18,321 nt of DNA from CAZBJJ01 sp964492245 (GCA_964492245.1 CAZBJJ010000042.1:1-18321); one strand, 5' to 3'; shown: positions 1-8,220, counted from the first letter of the stretch. The notes: generated by a model not told the origin, from the sequence alone. Made by a program: numbers and translations.

Positions 1-19
1 TTTTAAACGGCAATTCTCA

Positions 20-2260
20 TTATTTTACTAAGTTTTGAATCATTTTTATGTAGCTCTTAGATTTTTCGGCAGAAAGCTTTACAAAGGGATTATCTTCCAT
101 TTTTCCCAAAACAGCGGTGAGCTCTTCGGCATTTCGATAGGTTATAAGGCGGTAGGGGTCCTCCAAATCTTTTTGCCGGGTAGAACGCACCGATTTTGCA
201 ATGGCCTTCGAGATGTCGGCACTCCGCAGTAGGCAGGCCTTAACCGCCTCGATTTCGAGGCCAATGGGCCTAGTTTCCAACAATTCAGCCCACATTCCCA
301 GGGCGTGTTGGGCGCAATCGCGCACAAAGTTCTGCTCCGCCCGGTGGTAGGCGGCATGAATGGCCTGCCAACTATCGAGCTTGCCAAATTTAATATCTGC
401 ACGAATGGCATCCACCCGCTCTTCGGCCATTATTTGCCCGCCCATGTTTTGCCAGGCACTTCGACGCAGTTTGGGAATATCTTGAACCAGGGCCCGAAGC
501 TCCGATTGCAGGCTGCCTGCCTCGGGACGTGTAAACCAGATGGCAAGACTTTTTCCGCAGTAATATTCGAGCATTTCGCTGTAGGCCCTGAACGACTGCC
601 AGGGTTTTAAAATGATAGCATCGCCATGGCTGGAATCGATTTCGCTGGCGACAACCGAAACATGTGCAAACTCCTGTCCGGGGGCAAAGGGGTCCCGTTT
701 TTTGCGCAAAACCTTAAAGCCCATCTCTAAGCATTTTGTTCTGTTTTCTGCCGCCTCTGCTCCCAAAATTGATTGCCCCACCCAGAGAGCTAAAAGCTCC
801 ATCGCTTTTAGAATTTCTTCGGCGGTATCGGGCAAAAGATAATCGGTATGCACAATTTGCACCTTTTCTGCCCGCCTGTCCCTTTCGGCCACCTTCCAGG
901 TGTTTCTCTCCAGCGCATACAGATTGTACATCCAAAAATAGGCCCCCATGACCTCTATGCGCATATGCCGCTGGTTCCAGGCGACCAGGGAAAAGGGCAG
1001 CGGAATATTGAGCTCGCAGGGATAGTGCCCCTTGGAAATAAGCGTATAGGAGGCAAAGACCGAAGGGTGTTTTAAGCTTACCGTAAGGCCCGGCCAAAAA
1101 CCCCGCTTTGCGCGCAACTCGCCATCGGGGGCCCGGCTATTGTGGTTCGAGCCAATAGTGGCTCCGGCAGCCATATTCGAAAGCCCGCCCACCAGGGATG
1201 CAATTAAAAATGAATTATTGTGGTGCTGTTCGTGCGAAGGGAAAATAAGGTTGTTGAGTATCTCGCAACAGGACACGGTGGAATTATCGCCTAGGACAGA
1301 GTGAATAAGGCGGGCCCCGTATTTTAAAGATGAATTGCGGCCCATTACAAAGCGCACCGCCTTTGAGCCATAGAATATTCTGCACCCATAGCCAATAATG
1401 CCGTTTACCAGCTCCACCCCCTCGCCTATCTGGGTTTTTTCCCTATCGCTGGAGAGGATTGTAAGGTTTTTAAGCTTATTCGCGCCCTTTATATAGGCCG
1501 ACTCGCCAATTCGGCAATCCTTGATAATGTTAGAACTTTTTATTACAGTCTGATTTCCCACATAGCCATAGCGCCCCCGCTCGGTGCCGTATTGCTTTTG
1601 GGTTATCTCGGCCAAACGCTGTACCAAAAAACTGTCGTCGCGCCAGCAGGCCCAGAGATAGGCGTCGGCGGTAATCATATCTTCGAAGGGCAATATCGCT
1701 CTACCGCCATTTTCGTTTATGACATCAATTGAAACACGCACCTCTTCTTTTTCGCCTGGTGTTATAATGCCGTTGCCAAATTTAGCATGATTCGAACACT
1801 GCATTTCATCAATTCGAGAAAGAATTACCTCCTTACCCACAATGTAATGCGAAAGATAGCCCACATGGCGCACCGAACAGTTTTCGCCAATATCGCTGGC
1901 AACAATTGTGCTGTGGTAAATGCCCGCCGGTATCGCTAGGTCGTGGTAGTGCAAAAGACCCTCGCGCAGGGGTCCAATGCGCACCAAGCCGTAAAAACTG
2001 CTGTTTTGTATTAAATTGATATCGAATGGGTCGCTGACCAAGACCTCGTCCCAAGAGCTCGCACGATTTCCATTCTGCTCTAAAGTTTTTCGCTCGCTGT
2101 CGCTTAGAGGGCGCAGAGCATCGAGGTCTAAAACAGTTTCGACATCGCGGTACCAGTGTTCGCTCTTCCCCGGGGGAATAAATTCCCGAGGAATAAAATC
2201 GTATCCCGCTTGTTTCCCGGGAAAAAACCTTTTATCGTGCATAGCAAGAGTATAAGCCAT
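20..2260 (-). CDS. DUF4954 family protein with left-handed beta-helix (hexapeptide) core
   Basis: A 746-aa soluble protein with no signal peptide or membrane segment. Residues about 100-165 and 235-375 show irregular hexapeptide-type repeats, with turns such as IGENCSV, IGESAYI, IGEGVEL, LGDNSTV and AGATIGSNH, as expected for a parallel left-handed beta-helix like those of nucleotidyl- and acyltransferases. A His/Asn-rich patch (HEQHHNNS at 343-350, SNHNSR at 371-376) may line a ligand site. The last 300 residues are mostly helical. The overall pattern fits the DUF4954 family, which I associate with spirochaetes and Bacteroidetes; its biochemical function is unknown to me. The outer ATG at 2260 has no Shine-Dalgarno. 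Met7 (ATG at 2242) lies six bases after a TATACT box, so the real product may be 740 aa from a leaderless mRNA. It is divergent from the membrane protein at 2309. No terminator is visible in bases 1-19. Confidence 0.8.
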   Translation of the reverse strand: MAYTLAMHDKRFFPGKQAGYDFIPREFIPPGKSEHWYRDVETVLDLDALRPLSDSERKTLEQNGNRASSWDEVLVSDPFDINLIQNSSFYGLVRIGPLREGLLHYHDLAIPAGIYHSTIVASDIGENCSVRHVGYLSHYIVGKEVILSRIDEMQCSNHAKFGNGIITPGEKEEVRVSIDVINENGGRAILPFEDMITADAYLWACWRDDSFLVQRLAEITQKQYGTERGRYGYVGNQTVIKSSNIIKDCRIGESAYIKGANKLKNLTILSSDREKTQIGEGVELVNGIIGYGCRIFYGSKAVRFVMGRNSSLKYGARLIHSVLGDNSTVSCCEILNNLIFPSHEQHHNNSFLIASLVGGLSNMAAGATIGSNHNSRAPDGELRAKRGFWPGLTVSLKHPSVFASYTLISKGHYPCELNIPLPFSLVAWNQRHMRIEVMGAYFWMYNLYALERNTWKVAERDRRAEKVQIVHTDYLLPDTAEEILKAMELLALWVGQSILGAEAAENRTKCLEMGFKVLRKKRDPFAPGQEFAHVSVVASEIDSSHGDAIILKPWQSFRAYSEMLEYYCGKSLAIWFTRPEAGSLQSELRALVQDIPKLRRSAWQNMGGQIMAEERVDAIRADIKFGKLDSWQAIHAAYHRAEQNFVRDCAQHALGMWAELLETRPIGLEIEAVKACLLRSADISKAIAKSVRSTRQKDLEDPYRLITYRNAEELTAVLGKMEDNPFVKLSAEKSKSYIKMIQNLVK

Positions 2261-2302
2261 AAATGCTCTTGCTTGACAAGGTCTAACTTCTGGGCTCTTA
2301 AT
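2249..2302. promoter_or_regulatory. Divergent promoter pair sharing one TTGACAA -35 element
   Basis: On the plus strand TTGACA (2273-2278) is followed after 18 bp by CTTAAT (2297-2302, 4/6 to the -10 consensus), six bases before the ATG at 2309. On the minus strand TTGTCA (2279-2274) is followed after 19 bp by TATACT (2254-2249, 5/6), six bases before Met7 of the DUF4954 gene at 2242. The two -35 hexamers overlap by five bases because TTGACAA is near-palindromic. Two polymerases could not occupy them together. Spacers of 18 and 19 bp are on the long side. Motifs are seen; activity is inferred. Confidence 0.4.
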
Positions 2303-2308
2303 ATATGA

Positions 2309-3283
2309 ATGGAATCGAGTTCCCTCGCTAGTCGCTTAGTATCTGCCCTTACCAATGCAATAAAACCGGCATTTACCACCCTGCGCTTTTTAGTTTTAGT
2401 TATGCTTCCGGTATCCTTAGTGGTAATGTTGCTGGATGCAAGCGGTGTTTTGGCAATTATTTCCCACTGGTTAGACCCAGTTATGCATTTTTTAGGCCTT
2501 CCCGGACAGGCCTCGCTGGTGTTTATCAGCTCTATCAGTTTAAACCTTTACTCGGCCATTGCCGTTATTGGGCGTCTGGATTTAAACCCCCGCGAGATAG
2601 CCATTCTGGCAAGCATGTGCCTTTTGGCCCACTCGCTGATAATTGAATGCGCCATAATGAAGCGTACCGGCACTTCCTTTGCTAAAACGGTCTTTATGCG
2701 CATTTTTGCAGCCCTAGCATCGGCCTGGATTTTAAATAAAATATTGCCACCAAGCTTTGGCCCACGCTTTGGAACCCATGCCTCGGAACTGGTGCCCGCA
2801 TTAAATCTTTCATTATCGAACCTGCCCAATCTTTTTTTTACCTGGTTCAAAGATTCTGGCATACTCGTTATTAAACTGACTGTCATCATCTATGCCTTAA
2901 TGATTGTTCAAAAAATTTTGGAAGAGTTCAAGCTTTTAGATCTATTGGCCAAGGTACTCTACCCCATTGTTGCCTTTTTTGGCCTGCCCCGCTCGACTTC
3001 GTTTTTATGGATTGTGGCGAATGTCATCGGGTTGGCCTATGGTTCAGCGGTTTTAATTGAGCAGACCGACAGCGAAAAAATCCCCATCCAAGATGCAAAT
3101 CTTTTGAACCATCACCTTGCCCTAAGCCATTCGCTTTTAGAGGACAGCATTCTTTTTGTGCTTATGGGGGTCCCGATTGTGCTTATTATTCTACCGCGTC
3201 TGGCCTTTGCCTTTGCCGCCGTCTGGCTGGAGCGCCTGCGCCGCTGGTGGCTGCTAAAGACCTTTAAGGTGGGAATTCTTTAG
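2309..3283 (+). CDS. Nucleoside-recognition (GATE) domain integral membrane protein
   Basis: A 324-aa inner-membrane protein with about eight hydrophobic segments (roughly 24-52, 68-88, 96-115, 127-146, 185-201, 213-226, 232-250, 279-304). It contains two similar halves. One starts near residue 55 (LDPVMHFLGLPG, then SLNLYSAIAVI and LLAHSLIIECAIM). The other starts near 217 (LYPIVAFFGLPR, then VIGLAYGSAVLI and LALSHSLLEDSILF). This internal duplication, with the FLGLP and AHSLIxE / SHSLLED motifs, is typical of nucleoside-recognition/GATE proteins related to the spore-maturation SpmA/B and nucleoside-transporter gate family. Substrate is unknown. The chosen ATG lies within AATATATGAATGG and has no Shine-Dalgarno; the promoter spacing suggests a leaderless message. 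Its stop is only 19 bp from the stop of the convergent trpR, and no hairpin terminator is visible between them. Confidence 0.72.
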   Translation: MESSSLASRLVSALTNAIKPAFTTLRFLVLVMLPVSLVVMLLDASGVLAIISHWLDPVMHFLGLPGQASLVFISSISLNLYSAIAVIGRLDLNPREIAILASMCLLAHSLIIECAIMKRTGTSFAKTVFMRIFAALASAWILNKILPPSFGPRFGTHASELVPALNLSLSNLPNLFFTWFKDSGILVIKLTVIIYALMIVQKILEEFKLLDLLAKVLYPIVAFFGLPRSTSFLWIVANVIGLAYGSAVLIEQTDSEKIPIQDANLLNHHLALSHSLLEDSILFVLMGVPIVLIILPRLAFAFAAVWLERLRRWWLLKTFKVGIL

Positions 3284-3302
3284 ACTGATAGCTCTAGCCC
3301 GG

Positions 3303-3596
3303 TTACGGCTCAATTAATGCGAGCATCGCTTCGAACGGTGAGTTTTCCTTTTTTAGTTCGCGCGAGCCACGGGTAATTTTACAAAGGCTAATACCCAGTT
3401 TTTTTGCTATCTCTCTTTGAACTGTGCCCTGTTTAAGCTCTTTAACAAGGGCCCAACGAGCTGCAACATCGGCGGTTTCGGAGGGCGTTAAAAGGCTCTC
3501 TAAAAAAGAGCGGATTAAAACAGGGTCCTTGCAATGGGAAAGTGCCAGAGAAAGCTCGTCTAAGTTTTCGGCAACTGCGGGGTCGTCTACTAACAT
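3303..3596 (-). CDS. trpR: TrpR-family tryptophan-responsive repressor
   Basis: A 97-aa protein matching the Trp repressor family over most of its length. Residues 33-42 (ESLLTPSETA) correspond to the LLTPxE region. Arg47 in AARWALVKEL corresponds to one of the two arginines that sandwich L-tryptophan in E. coli TrpR, and Arg76-Gly77-Ser78 in ITRGSRELK to the other and the adjacent loop. Residues 57-80 (GTVQREIAKKLGISLCKITR) are the helix-turn-helix. The ITRGS motif separates it from the related YerC/YecD group. It probably acts as a dimer that binds DNA when charged with Trp. It follows ilvB on the same strand after 47 bp but has its own probable promoter with an overlapping palindrome. No Shine-Dalgarno precedes the ATG, which falls eight bases after a TATACT box, so it may be leaderless. 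The regulated genes cannot be proved from the window. Confidence 0.85.
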   Translation of the reverse strand: MLVDDPAVAENLDELSLALSHCKDPVLIRSFLESLLTPSETADVAARWALVKELKQGTVQREIAKKLGISLCKITRGSRELKKENSPFEAMLALIEP

Positions 3597-3612
3597 GGCT
3601 ACTAGTATAGCC
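3597..3612 (-). promoter_or_regulatory. trpR -10 box overlapped by CTAG-core palindrome (candidate TrpR operator)
   Basis: Reading the minus strand, GGCTATACTAGTAGCC lies directly before the trpR ATG. It contains TATACT (a good -10), the perfect 8-bp palindrome TACTAGTA (3600-3607), and outer arms GGCTA/TAGCC. E. coli Trp operators are built around ACTAGT half-sites (for example GTACTAGTT), so the core matches the family's known DNA preference. The -35 position is poor, so a dependent or weak promoter is likely. Autoregulation is inferred. Confidence 0.5.
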
Positions 3613-3643
3613 TATTTTTTGACTCGCCGGTAGTGTGGGCCCC

Positions 3644-5353
3644 TTACATTATCTGTTCGTCAATTGCCTTGCCACCAGCCACCATGGGCAGCACCTGCTC
3701 GTTACTGTCGATAATGGCATCGATTAAGGCTGCCTGCCCCGATTTTACCCGCTCCCAGGCCTGAGCAAGCACCTCTTTAAACTGGGCCGCATCGGTGGCC
3801 CTAAAGCCCGCACAGGAATAGGCCTCGGCCAGCTTAATAAATTCCGGTGGCCTATCTAGGGTGGTCTCGGCGTGGCGCTCGTCGTAAAACAGGGTCTGCC
3901 ATTGGCGCACCATGCCCAGAACGCGGTTGTTTATAAGCACAATAAGGACGGGGGCGCCGTAGTTGGCCATGGTGGCCATTTCGGCACAGTTCATGCGAAA
4001 AGATCCATCGCCGGTAAAAAGCACAACAGGGCGCTTGGGGTTGCCAATTTTTGCGCCTAGGGCAGAGCCCATACCGTAGCCCATGGTGCCTAGGCCACCA
4101 CTGGAAAGAAAGCTACGAGGTTTAACAAAGGGATAAAACTGGGCCACCCACATCTGGTGTTGGCCCACATCCGTTACCACTAGGGCGTCCTCGCCAACGA
4201 GTTTGGCTGTCTCTTCGATAATGGTCTTTGGGTGCAGCTGCCGGTTTGCAGCATGGGCGCCGGGATTAATTTTTTTCCATTCCGCCACGTCGCCATTCCA
4301 GCCCGGACTTTTAACCGCAGGCAGGGTCTTAAGCACATCGGTTAAAATGCTCTTTACATCGCCCACCACCGATCCCGCAGTGGGAATGTTTTTGTTTATT
4401 TCGGCGCCATCGATATCAATATGAAGAATTTTGGCGCCAACGGCAAATTTATCCTGCCGGCTTATAACCCGATCGGAAAATCGGGCGCCAATGGCAATGA
4501 GTAGGTCGGTCTTTTGGGCCGCCACATTGGAGGCGCGCGAGCCATGCATGCCGATCATGCCGGTAAATAGGGGGTGCGTCGTAGGCATACAGCCCTGTGC
4601 CATAAGGCTGGTGGTAACCGGTGCGTCGATGCGCTCGGCAAGATCCGCTAATTCCTTGCTGGCCCCCGAAATAATTACCCCACCACCGGCAAAAATAAGT
4701 GGTCGCTTGGCCTGGCTAATTAGCTGCACGGTGTTTTCTATATCTTCGGGGCTGTAGGGGGGCATTTCCAGGCTCTGGGCTAGGCGTTCGGCGCGCTCGG
4801 CTGCGGGGCCCGGTAAATTCATACGCTCGCGGGGTACCCACTCGCCCATTGCTGCGGTAACATCTTTACAGATATCAATAAGCACTGGACCGGGCCGGCC
4901 GGCCTTCGCCACCAGAAAGGCCTCGCGCACCACTTCGGCTAAATTGTTTACATCTTTTACAATCCAATTGTGCTTGACCACCGGCATACTTATTCCCGCA
5001 ATATCGACCTCTTGGAAGCTGTCCTTGCCCAAAAGGTTTGTGGGAACGTTGCCGGTTATTGCCACAATGGGAATTGAGTCCATATAGGCTGTGGCAATTC
5101 CGGTAATAAGGTTTGTCGCACCCGGGCCGCTGGTGGCAAGGCATACACCCACCTTGCCGGTGGAGCGGGCATAGCCATCTGCAGCGTGGGCGGCATGTTG
5201 TTCATGGCTAGTAAGTACGTGGCGAATGCGGTCTTTCTGTTTGTACAGTTCATCATAGATGAAAAGTACAGCGCCACCGGGGTAGCCAAATATGGTTTCG
5301 ACCCCCTGCTCTATAAGAGCCTCGATTAATATTCTCGATCCATTGTACTGCAT
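3644..5353 (-). CDS. ilvB: Acetolactate synthase (AHAS), catalytic large subunit
   Basis: A 569-aa thiamine-diphosphate enzyme that condenses two pyruvates to acetolactate, or pyruvate with 2-oxobutyrate to acetohydroxybutyrate, for valine/leucine and isoleucine. The N-terminal ThDP domain has the catalytic Glu51 in SHEQHAAHAADGYAR and the SGPGATN motif at 75-81. The central domain (about 200-345) is FAD-binding-like. The C-terminal domain has the ThDP/Mg motif GDGSFRMN starting at 448 and ending near LINN (473-476). Length is normal for the family. The ATG is preceded by GGAGG about eight bases away and overlaps the leuB stop by one base (TAATG), so the two are translationally coupled. It is the last gene of the operon, while its regulatory subunit ilvN sits four genes upstream. 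The FAD loop and C-terminal tail fit AHAS better than the related oxalyl-CoA or glyoxylate carboligases. Confidence 0.95.
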   Translation of the reverse strand: MQYNGSRILIEALIEQGVETIFGYPGGAVLFIYDELYKQKDRIRHVLTSHEQHAAHAADGYARSTGKVGVCLATSGPGATNLITGIATAYMDSIPIVAITGNVPTNLLGKDSFQEVDIAGISMPVVKHNWIVKDVNNLAEVVREAFLVAKAGRPGPVLIDICKDVTAAMGEWVPRERMNLPGPAAERAERLAQSLEMPPYSPEDIENTVQLISQAKRPLIFAGGGVIISGASKELADLAERIDAPVTTSLMAQGCMPTTHPLFTGMIGMHGSRASNVAAQKTDLLIAIGARFSDRVISRQDKFAVGAKILHIDIDGAEINKNIPTAGSVVGDVKSILTDVLKTLPAVKSPGWNGDVAEWKKINPGAHAANRQLHPKTIIEETAKLVGEDALVVTDVGQHQMWVAQFYPFVKPRSFLSSGGLGTMGYGMGSALGAKIGNPKRPVVLFTGDGSFRMNCAEMATMANYGAPVLIVLINNRVLGMVRQWQTLFYDERHAETTLDRPPEFIKLAEAYSCAGFRATDAAQFKEVLAQAWERVKSGQAALIDAIIDSNEQVLPMVAGGKAIDEQIM

Positions 5354-6495
5354 TACATTTCCTCCAGGGCCGCTAAGACCATGCGGCCCATTTCTTTTGT
5401 GCCCAGGATTTTCTCGGCACTGGCTTTTTCGCCCTTGCTGCGGCTGGCAATATCCTTGGTGCGATACCCGGCGTCCAAGGTCTTATGTACCGCGGCCTCT
5501 ACGGCGCTGGCCTCTTTTTCCAGGCCAAAGGAGTGGCGCAAAAGCATGGCGACCGAAAGAATGGCCGCTAAAGGGTTTGCCACATCCATACCCGCAATGT
5601 CGGGGGCAGAGCCATGAATGGGTTCGTACAGGCCCATGGTGGTACCCCTGCCCGTATCGCTGGCATCGCCCAGGCTGGCCGAGGCCAACATGCCAATTGA
5701 GCCAGTAATGACGCTGGCCTCGTCCGAGAGGATGTCGCCAAAGAGGTTGGAGGTTACTATTACATCGAACTGGCCTGGGGCGCGGATAAGCTGCATTGCC
5801 GCGTTGTCCACATACATGTATGTCGTTTCGATTTCTGGGTATTCTTTTTCCACCCTTTGGGCCACCTCGCGCCAGAGCCGGCTGGATTCTAGCACATTTG
5901 CCTTGTCCACTACGCAAAGTTTTTTGCGCCTACCTTGAGCGGCCTGGTAGCCGGTTCGCAGTACTCGCTCTATTTCCATTTTGGAATAGCGCTCGGTGTC
6001 GAAGGCCTCGTTGCCGTCCTCGCTGCGTCCGCGCTCGCCAAAATACAGGCCCCCGGTGAGCTCGCGCACAATTAAAAGATCAAATTCTGCCTTGCCTTCG
6101 CTGTTCGAAGCAATAAGCACCTCGTCCTTAACAGGGCAGGCGGCCCGCAACTGGGGCAAAAGGGCCGCGGGGCGCAGATTTGCATAGACGTTTAAGCCCG
6201 CACGCAGGCCCAAAAGGGCGCGCTCGGGGCGCAAATGGCCGGGGAGAGTCTCCCACTGGGGGCCGCCAACGGCGCCTAAAAGCACTGCATCGCAACTCTT
6301 TGCCGCTTCCAAGGTTTCTGCCGGAAGGGGTTCACCTGTTTGGTCAATGGCGCAACCGCCAGCTATCAGTTCTACATAATTAAAATTGTGGCCATATTTG
6401 TCCCCGATTAAATCCAAGACCGCCACCGCTTCTTCCATAATGTCCGGGCCTATTCCATCTCCAGGAATGAGGGCAATTGAATAATTTTTTCCCAT
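5353..6495 (-). CDS. leuB: 3-Isopropylmalate dehydrogenase
   Basis: A 380-aa NAD-dependent decarboxylating dehydrogenase that oxidises 3-isopropylmalate to 2-oxoisocaproate. In organisms using citramalate, the same enzyme type also oxidises 3-methylmalate to 2-oxobutyrate. Visible motifs are the N-terminal GDGIGPDIMEEA (12-23), the RPERALLGLRAGLNVYANLRP substrate-binding arginine region near 90-110, the VDKANVLESS segment, the metal-binding NLFGDILSDEAS aspartates, and EPIHGSAPDIAG for NAD binding. The length is slightly above the usual 350-370. A strong Shine-Dalgarno, AAGGAG seven bases from the ATG, lies in the end of cimA, and only two bases separate the two genes. Direct coupling to cimA and the absence of leuCD here suggest it supplies both the leucine and citramalate routes (inference). 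Confidence 0.95.
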   Translation of the reverse strand: MGKNYSIALIPGDGIGPDIMEEAVAVLDLIGDKYGHNFNYVELIAGGCAIDQTGEPLPAETLEAAKSCDAVLLGAVGGPQWETLPGHLRPERALLGLRAGLNVYANLRPAALLPQLRAACPVKDEVLIASNSEGKAEFDLLIVRELTGGLYFGERGRSEDGNEAFDTERYSKMEIERVLRTGYQAAQGRRKKLCVVDKANVLESSRLWREVAQRVEKEYPEIETTYMYVDNAAMQLIRAPGQFDVIVTSNLFGDILSDEASVITGSIGMLASASLGDASDTGRGTTMGLYEPIHGSAPDIAGMDVANPLAAILSVAMLLRHSFGLEKEASAVEAAVHKTLDAGYRTKDIASRSKGEKASAEKILGTKEMGRMVLAALEEM

Positions 6496-6497
6496 TC

Positions 6498-8099
6498 TTA
6501 CTCTCCTTGGCTCAATTTGTATTCAATTGAGTCTACCAGCGCAAGGCGGCTGGCTTCAATAATATCGGTCGAGACGCCCACTGTCGTCCAGCTGACCTTT
6601 CCATCGGTAGATTCTATCAAAACGCGCACCTTTGCTGCAGTGGCGTCGTTGCCATCAATTACCCTTACTTTATAATCCGAAAGCCGCACTTTTTTTAAGT
6701 GGGGGAAAAAGCGTTCCAGGGCACTGCGCAGGGCCTCGTCAATTGCATTGACCGGCCCATCGCCCTCGGCAGCGGCAATTTCGGTCTGTGTGCCCACCCG
6801 CACCTTTGTCCAGGCATAGGAACAGACGCTGCCATTCATACTCGGGTGCTCGCTAACTACCCGATGTTTTTCTATTTCGAAATGGGGAATATAGGTGCCC
6901 AGTTCGCGCATAACTAAAAGCTCAAAGCTTGCATCGGCGCCTTCGAAAAGCCAGCCATCGGCTTCGAGGTTTTTAAGGCGCACGGCAAGGGCTGCACAGA
7001 CGGGATGATCTTTGGTAATGCTGGCATCCACTTTTTTGGCGCGCTCGGCAATTGCAGAACGCCCACCCACCTCGCTCATTAAAAAGCGTCTGTCGTTGCC
7101 CACTAAAGAGGGGTCGATGTGCTCAAAGCTGGAGCGCACTTTTAAAATGCCATCGGCATGCATACCCGCCTTGTGTGCGAAGGCGCGCCGCCCCACATAG
7201 GGCATACCATCGGGCACACTCACATTGGAAATTTCGGCAATGCGATGAGATATTTCGTACAGGCTGGCCAAACTGCCCTCGGGCAGGCAGGGATAGTCCA
7301 GTTTTAATTCCAGGCTTGGGATGATGGCTGCCAGTGCGGCATTGCCACAGCGTTCACCAAAGCCAATTAGGGTGCCCTGCAAATGGCGGGCGCCCGCCTG
7401 AATACCAACAATGGAGCCGGCTGTGGCCATACCACTGTCGTCGTGCAAATGTAGGCCTATAAGCCTTCCCGGATCCTCTGCACCCGGACCGCCAAAGCGG
7501 GCAACCAGTTCAATTGCCTCCTGCACCGAAGCCTGTATATCGCTGGGGAAGCTGCCACCATTGGTGTCGCAGAGCACTAAGCGGTCGGCACCGGCCTCTA
7601 GGGCAGCCTGTAGCGTCCGCATTGCGTAGTCGTGGTTTGCCTTTAGCCCATCGAACCAGTGCTCGGCATCGTAAAAGACCGTCTTGCCGGCATCCTTAAA
7701 AAAGGCAATGGTGTCGGCAATCATGGCGAGGTTTTCTTCTAGGCTCACCCGCAAGACCTCGGTGGCATGGAGGTCCCAGCTTTTGCCAAAAATGGCCACG
7801 GCATCGGTATTGGCCGAAAGTAAACTTCGGACATTGGCATCTTCTTTAGGGCTCACTCCTTTTTTGCGCGTGGCCCCAAAGGCGCAAAGGCGGGCCTTTT
7901 TTAGTTCTAGCTCGTCTGCCCGCTTAAAAAATTCCAGGTCTTTTGGGTTCGAGCCCGGGTTTCCCGCCTCTATCCACATAACGCCCAGCTCGTCCAGGGC
8001 CTGGGCTATGGACAGTTTATCCTTTACCGAAAAGCTTATGCCCTCGCTCTGCGCCCCGTCGCGCAGGGTGGTATCGAATATTTCTATATGTCTATTCAC
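6498..8099 (-). CDS. cimA: (R)-Citramalate synthase
   Basis: Condenses pyruvate and acetyl-CoA to citramalate, the first step of the threonine-independent isoleucine pathway. The TIM-barrel domain has DTTLRDGAQSEGISFSV (10-26, in the 534-aa numbering), HLHDDSG (218-224) with the metal-binding histidines, and GFGERCGNAALAAIIP. The DGAQSEGISFSV and GERCGNA signatures match the CimA branch rather than LeuA (DGEQAPGCSM, GERAGNTSLEE), and so does the DAEHWFDG segment. The C-terminal quarter (DYKVRVI..., STDIIEAS) is the LeuA-type allosteric dimer domain. An in-frame TTG exists at 8102, but AAGGAG lies only three bases before it and six before the GTG at 8099, so I place the start at GTG (533 aa). 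It follows leuA after a repeat-filled gap. Specificity for pyruvate is inferred from family motifs. Confidence 0.88.
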   Translation of the reverse strand: MNRHIEIFDTTLRDGAQSEGISFSVKDKLSIAQALDELGVMWIEAGNPGSNPKDLEFFKRADELELKKARLCAFGATRKKGVSPKEDANVRSLLSANTDAVAIFGKSWDLHATEVLRVSLEENLAMIADTIAFFKDAGKTVFYDAEHWFDGLKANHDYAMRTLQAALEAGADRLVLCDTNGGSFPSDIQASVQEAIELVARFGGPGAEDPGRLIGLHLHDDSGMATAGSIVGIQAGARHLQGTLIGFGERCGNAALAAIIPSLELKLDYPCLPEGSLASLYEISHRIAEISNVSVPDGMPYVGRRAFAHKAGMHADGILKVRSSFEHIDPSLVGNDRRFLMSEVGGRSAIAERAKKVDASITKDHPVCAALAVRLKNLEADGWLFEGADASFELLVMRELGTYIPHFEIEKHRVVSEHPSMNGSVCSYAWTKVRVGTQTEIAAAEGDGPVNAIDEALRSALERFFPHLKKVRLSDYKVRVIDGNDATAAKVRVLIESTDGKVSWTTVGVSTDIIEASRLALVDSIEYKLSQGE

Positions 8100-8130
8100 C
8101 AATTACTCCTTCAATTTATTTTATTGTCTC

Positions 8131-8220
8131 GCTCGAAGTTGCCGCTTCTAGCTCGAAGCCTCCCCTTCTAGCTCGAAGTTGCCGCTTCTAGTTCGAAGCC
8201 TCCGCTTCTAGCTCGAAGTT
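8131..8220. repeat. 20-bp tandem repeat, about 4.5 copies, between leuA and cimA
   Basis: The 20-bp unit GCTCGAAGTTGCCGCTTCTA (plus strand) starts at 8131, 8151, 8171 and 8191, with a half copy at 8211-8220. Two variants alternate: GAAGTTGCCGCTTC and GAAGCCTCCGCTTC (one copy reads CCCC). On the transcribed strand each copy can form a small hairpin, for example GAAGC-GGAG-GCTTC or GAAG-CGGCAA-CTTC. The leuA stop codon TAG (8210-8208) lies inside the array, and each later copy carries the same TAG in a shifted frame because 20 is not a multiple of three. Position inside an operon suggests effects on mRNA folding or stability. Copy number may vary among strains (inference). Confidence 0.9.

Noticed and set aside
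3284..3302. Terminator between the converging membrane-protein gene and trpR
   Set aside because: The 19-bp gap has no stem-loop followed by a T-run on either strand. Readthrough or factor-dependent termination must apply.
8100..8102. TTG start for cimA giving 534 aa
   Set aside because: The ribosome-binding site is only three bases away; the next codon, GTG at 8099, has proper spacing.
8191..8212. CGAACTAG in the tandem repeat as a TrpR operator half-site
   Set aside because: It is part of a repeat unit also present as CGAGCTAG, has no symmetric partner, and lies inside the operon away from any promoter.
8131..8220. CRISPR-like array
   Set aside because: The 20-bp units are directly adjacent with no unique spacers, so it is a simple tandem repeat.
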